Shown piece after piece: positions 21,755 through 25,000 of a DNA stretch of 25,000 bases. The notes under the pieces were generated by a model. That model did no database searches and was not told the DNA's origin. It saw only the letters and a list, made by a program, of their open reading frames with translations. The position numbers and the translations under genes were made by a program. The stretch is from Trachelipus rathkii. Taxonomy: Eukaryota > Arthropoda > Malacostraca > Isopoda > Trachelipodidae. Position 1 is the first letter of the stretch. Every line of letters starts with the position of its first letter. The stretch is taken from contig JABUQX010032415.1 in the NCBI GenBank assembly GCA_015478945.1, forward strand, positions 77,501-102,500, in the 5' to 3' direction.

Positions 21755-23714
21755 AGGAGACGAGGGCGGGAGAGAAAAAGATAGAGCGAAAGCAATGGGG
21801 CAATGACAATGCTGGAGGCAGCAGGGAGAAGAAGGAAAAAAGAGAAGAAAGGAGAGGAGAGGGGGGGGAAGAAAATGGGAAATAGAGAAGAAAAAGAGGG
21901 AAAATGGGGGCACGGGAAAGGGAGGAAGAGTAGGCGGGCGGTGGGGGTGAAGCGAGCAGAGGTGGAGAGGGGGGAACCGACCGGCGGGAGACTGGAAAGA
22001 AAGTGAGGGAGGCGGAACAATCTAAGGAGAGAAAGGGGGGGCAGAGCAGAATAAAGGCAGGAGTAGGAAGAAGGCGGGGGAGCAGGGTCTGTGGGCCCCA
22101 CCCGGCCAAGGAGAACCCTGAAGGACAGACCAGGAGGGAGGCGGCCGCGAGATGCACGGCCCTAGAACCGGAGGAGTGAGAGGAGCGGGGCGGACGAGCG
22201 AGCACTATAGGAAGGGAGCAGAGCGACACGGAACGGGCGGCCGGGCGACATGGGTGTGCAGTACGCGCCGACGCGGCGGGTCCGAGCGGGAGCCGCGACG
22301 CCCAGAGCGTGGGAAAAGAAGGTAGAGACTAAGTAACAATAAAAACTAGAAGAAAAGGATGATAGAATGAAACCCTGAAGACCCAGAGCAATGCAGTCCT
22401 ATAGGCAAAGAGAACTCGAAGAAGTATGAGGATGGAAAGAAAATAGAGAGAACGCCTGAGCGCAGGAGGAGGCGCCGACGTCCAACAGAAGGCGCGTGGC
22501 AAGAGCCCGGGGGCGTAGCAGGGAGGGGAGCGACCGGGCAAAAGAAAACGCGACCGAACACGGGTGGGGGGCCGCGAGATAAGCACGGTAAAGGGGGAGA
22601 TGTAGAAAAGGATAGATGAGAAGAAGTATCGCAGGAGGAGAATAAAGAGTATAGATAGAGTAAGAGATACGATGAAAAACTGAGATGAAGAGGAGAGAGA
22701 AGAGGATAGAAAGAGAGAAGAGTAGAGACCAGAGAGGAAGCAGGCTGGGAGAACAGGCGAACACGGGAGTAAGCACGGGCACCAGAGGATAGGAAAGAAC
22801 ACGACACGAAAAATGGCGCGAAAGAAGGCAGGATTTTACTACAGGACGGAGCGGCGTAGGGGGAGAAGGGGTGAGTTCAGGAAGAGACGCAAAAAAATGG
22901 AGTGGGGAGAGGACTGGGGAAGAATATAAAGAGCGAAAAAGAGAAAGAAAAAAACAAGAATAAGTCGGCCGTGTCTGGAGGAGCAAGCAACGACGGGTCA
23001 GACGAGGAGAAGGACGACAGCGGAGAGAGAGAGGGAGGTGGAAAAAAGGAGGAAACGGGAAGGCGGAGAGATATGGGAGAAGAAGGGCAGGAAGTGAGCG
23101 GCACCAGACGTGAGACGGTGAACATGGAGAGAAAAAGGGGAGAGGCGGGAGGGAAAGTACGGGGGGAATAGGGAAGTTGCGCAAAAAGAATGGCAGAACT
23201 AGGGACAAAAAGAAGGAGAGCGGGCATAGAGGTTGAGGGGGAAAGAGAGCAATAGAAGAGCACGAGGAACAGGCTTAGGAAAAAAGCAGACCCGAAAGAC
23301 AGGGAGAAATAAGAAAAGGGAGAGGAGAAAAACCCGCGAAACAGTAGAAAGAGGGAGAAAAGGCCCCCAAAGGCCAAGAAAAAGAAAGAAGATGGCGAAG
23401 GCGGGAAAGAATAAGTAGAAAGGGGGGGAGGAAGAAAGAAGAGTAAGGCCAGAGCAACAGTCGAGAGCGGTGTCAGGAGAAACCGGCCAGGGGGAATAGA
23501 CAGGTTAAAAAGAAGAGTAGCAACAGGGGAAGACGAAGGAAAGAGCAAAAGGGAGACAAAAAAGAGGAGAGATGAGAAAAAGAAACAAAGATCATTTAGC
23601 GAAAGGAGCGCCAGAATAGAGAGAAAAGAAGAAAGCAGGGGGATATGGAAGTAGAGGAGGCAACCGGGAGCGAAAAGGAGTCTAGCAGAAGGAAGGAAGG
23701 GAGGAGAGGAAAGG

Positions 23715-23736
23715 AGGGGGGAGGGGAGGGAGGGGA
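23715..23736 (+). other. G-quadruplex-type motif
   Basis: Four G runs of three to seven bases separated by single A loops, within a stretch almost free of pyrimidines. This is typical potential for G-quadruplex or triplex structure. Confidence 0.6.
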
Positions 23737-25000
23737 GAAAAACAAAGGAAAAAAGCGGAGGAGGGCGAGAGGCGAAAGAAAGAACAAGAGAGGGAGGGAG
23801 ATGAGAGGAGAGGGAAGAGAGGAAGGAGCAAGAAAGAAGGGAAGAAGGGGGCGAAGGGGAAGGGGGAAAAAGAAAAAGGATAAAAAGCGTTTAAGTTGGA
23901 AACAAGAAACAGGTAGGATACGAGCAAGCCCGGAAAAAAAAAAAAGGGGAAAGAGGGGGTCCGGAGATAGCCAGGGTAAGGGGGCGTAATCAAAGATCAG
24001 GGGGAACCTGGAAAGAAAGGGCAGCGAAAGAGGACCACGGGCATAATCGGGGGAAAAAACGGGAAGAAAACAAGGAGCAAAGAGCAGGAGAAACTCCCAG
24101 ATGGAACAACGAGGAGAAGAAAGAAAAAGGGGGAGCAGTGAGAGAGCAGACCAAACGGGGGCGAGGGGGACGGGGAAGGAAGGAGGCAATGAGCGAAAGA
24201 AGGAGACAGAAGGGACCCGAACAAAAAAAATAAGGCAAGAAACGATGCGTGGAAGAATAAAAGGAGAGAAAGCAAAGGAAGAGCCCGAAGCCGCGGCGGG
24301 AGGAAAAGGTGACGGAGAGAGAACAGGACGGAGGAAGAGCCGCGCTGAGGAACGAAAAGGACGAGAAAAACTCCAGGCGAAAATGAAGGGGAAATAAAGG
24401 CGGAGAAGCAATGAACGGGAAAGGAAAAAGAGGCCGAGGGAAAGAGAAAAGGCAGGGGAGAAGAAAGGAAACGAGACAGAAGGAAAAAGGGGTAAAGAGA
24501 AAGAAGAAGGAGGGAGAAGGGAGGAGCGAAAGTGGGAGAGAAGAAGGGGAGACAACCACCGGCAAGGTGGACATGGGGAGGGAGAAACGAATAGAAGGAG
24601 GAGAGCAGGAGGCAAAGAAAACAAGCAAAAAGGGAGACAAGAAAAAGCAAAAGGGCAAAGAGGGAAAAAAGCTAGGACAAGGGGTAGATGTGTGAAGAGA
24701 GGAAAGAAAAACGCCCTAGGAAACCGGAGAGGGGTGCCTTAGCGAAAAGGGCAATTAACGCATAGCAGTAAAGGGGAAAGAACGGCGAGAGAAAGGGCGG
24801 AGAAGAAGGAAGACAGAGGCTGGCAAAGCCAAAGAGAAAAAAAGAAAAACCAAAAAAAGTGGAAATGAAGAGAAAGTGGGAGAGAATGGTCGGGACACCA
24901 GAGAAAATAATAACGTAGGGGAAGAAGGCCAGAAAAGGAAGTGACAGAAGACAGAGGGGGGTAGCGAACGGTAAGCACGCGGGAAAGGACCGGGGAGCAA

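Larger units (their letters stand above)
15150..25000. repeat. ~10-kb purine-rich (G/A) plus-strand domain with increasing bias
   Basis: From about 15,060-15,200 the plus strand becomes purine-rich and GC-richer, and T and then C decline along the domain. In single 60-base samples, T is 12 and C 7 at 15,241; T is 6 and C 9 at 18,541; T is 0 and C 2 at 23,701; T is 2 and C 1 at 24,481. There is no clean repeat unit; short GA, GGA and GAAA words dominate without phase. Long minus-strand frames (up to 349 codons at 20,512-21,561) are rich in Ser, Pro, Leu and Phe and lack domains. They follow from the scarcity of stops on a pyrimidine strand. It is either a strongly degenerate polypurine region or poorly resolved long-read sequence. 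Confidence 0.85.

Noticed and set aside
21340..21885. Plus-strand Gly/Arg/Glu/Lys-rich open frames in the purine domain
   Set aside because: GA-rich codons encode only Gly, Arg, Glu and Lys, so these are compositional. They show no domain and no conserved motif.

Overview
The window is eukaryotic nuclear DNA with no intact protein-coding gene that I can support. It combines very AT-rich sequence, long AT and AAT microsatellites, several decayed non-LTR retrotransposons (LINEs), a tRNA-derived SINE family and a retroposon-like poly-A tract. The best guess at the source is an arthropod, possibly a decapod crustacean, because the LINE peptide motifs and microsatellite load fit such genomes. This is inference from remembered family motifs, not a search result.

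Layout. 1-3,840: AT-rich noncoding DNA with a ~64-bp tandem repeat (464-~690), two AT microsatellite blocks (1,180-1,437 and 1,686-1,794) and a ~590-bp AAT/ATA array (2,404-2,993). 3,860-8,270: a plus-strand LINE fossil keeping recognisable endonuclease, reverse transcriptase (RT), RNase H and C-terminal motifs in many frames. It is split inside RNase H by a second, minus-strand LINE (6,397 to about 7,790-7,990) whose poly-A tail reads as the poly-T at 6,397-6,413. 8,670-9,490: the 3' end of a third LINE, minus strand, with an LRWFGHFERM-type C-terminus. 9,500-11,450: AT-rich DNA with two homologous SINE copies (10,235-10,372 and 10,747-10,941, both minus strand). 11,450-15,060: AT-rich DNA with a 48-A homopolymer at 12,337 and no recognisable gene; its last 1.3 kb is pyrimidine-rich.

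At about 15,060-15,200 the composition changes abruptly. From there to 25,000 the plus strand is purine-rich and GC-rich. T, and later C, fall progressively until the last 2 kb is almost only G and A. The many long minus-strand open frames here follow from this bias, because a pyrimidine-rich reading strand has few stop codons. The one island I can relate to a family is at 18,245-18,403, which resembles the start of a GIY-YIG endonuclease domain as found in Penelope-like retroelements. Whether the purine domain is real DNA or uncorrected long-read sequence is the main open question.

Nothing here forms a working pathway or operon. The biology is layered retroelement insertion and decay plus simple-sequence expansion.
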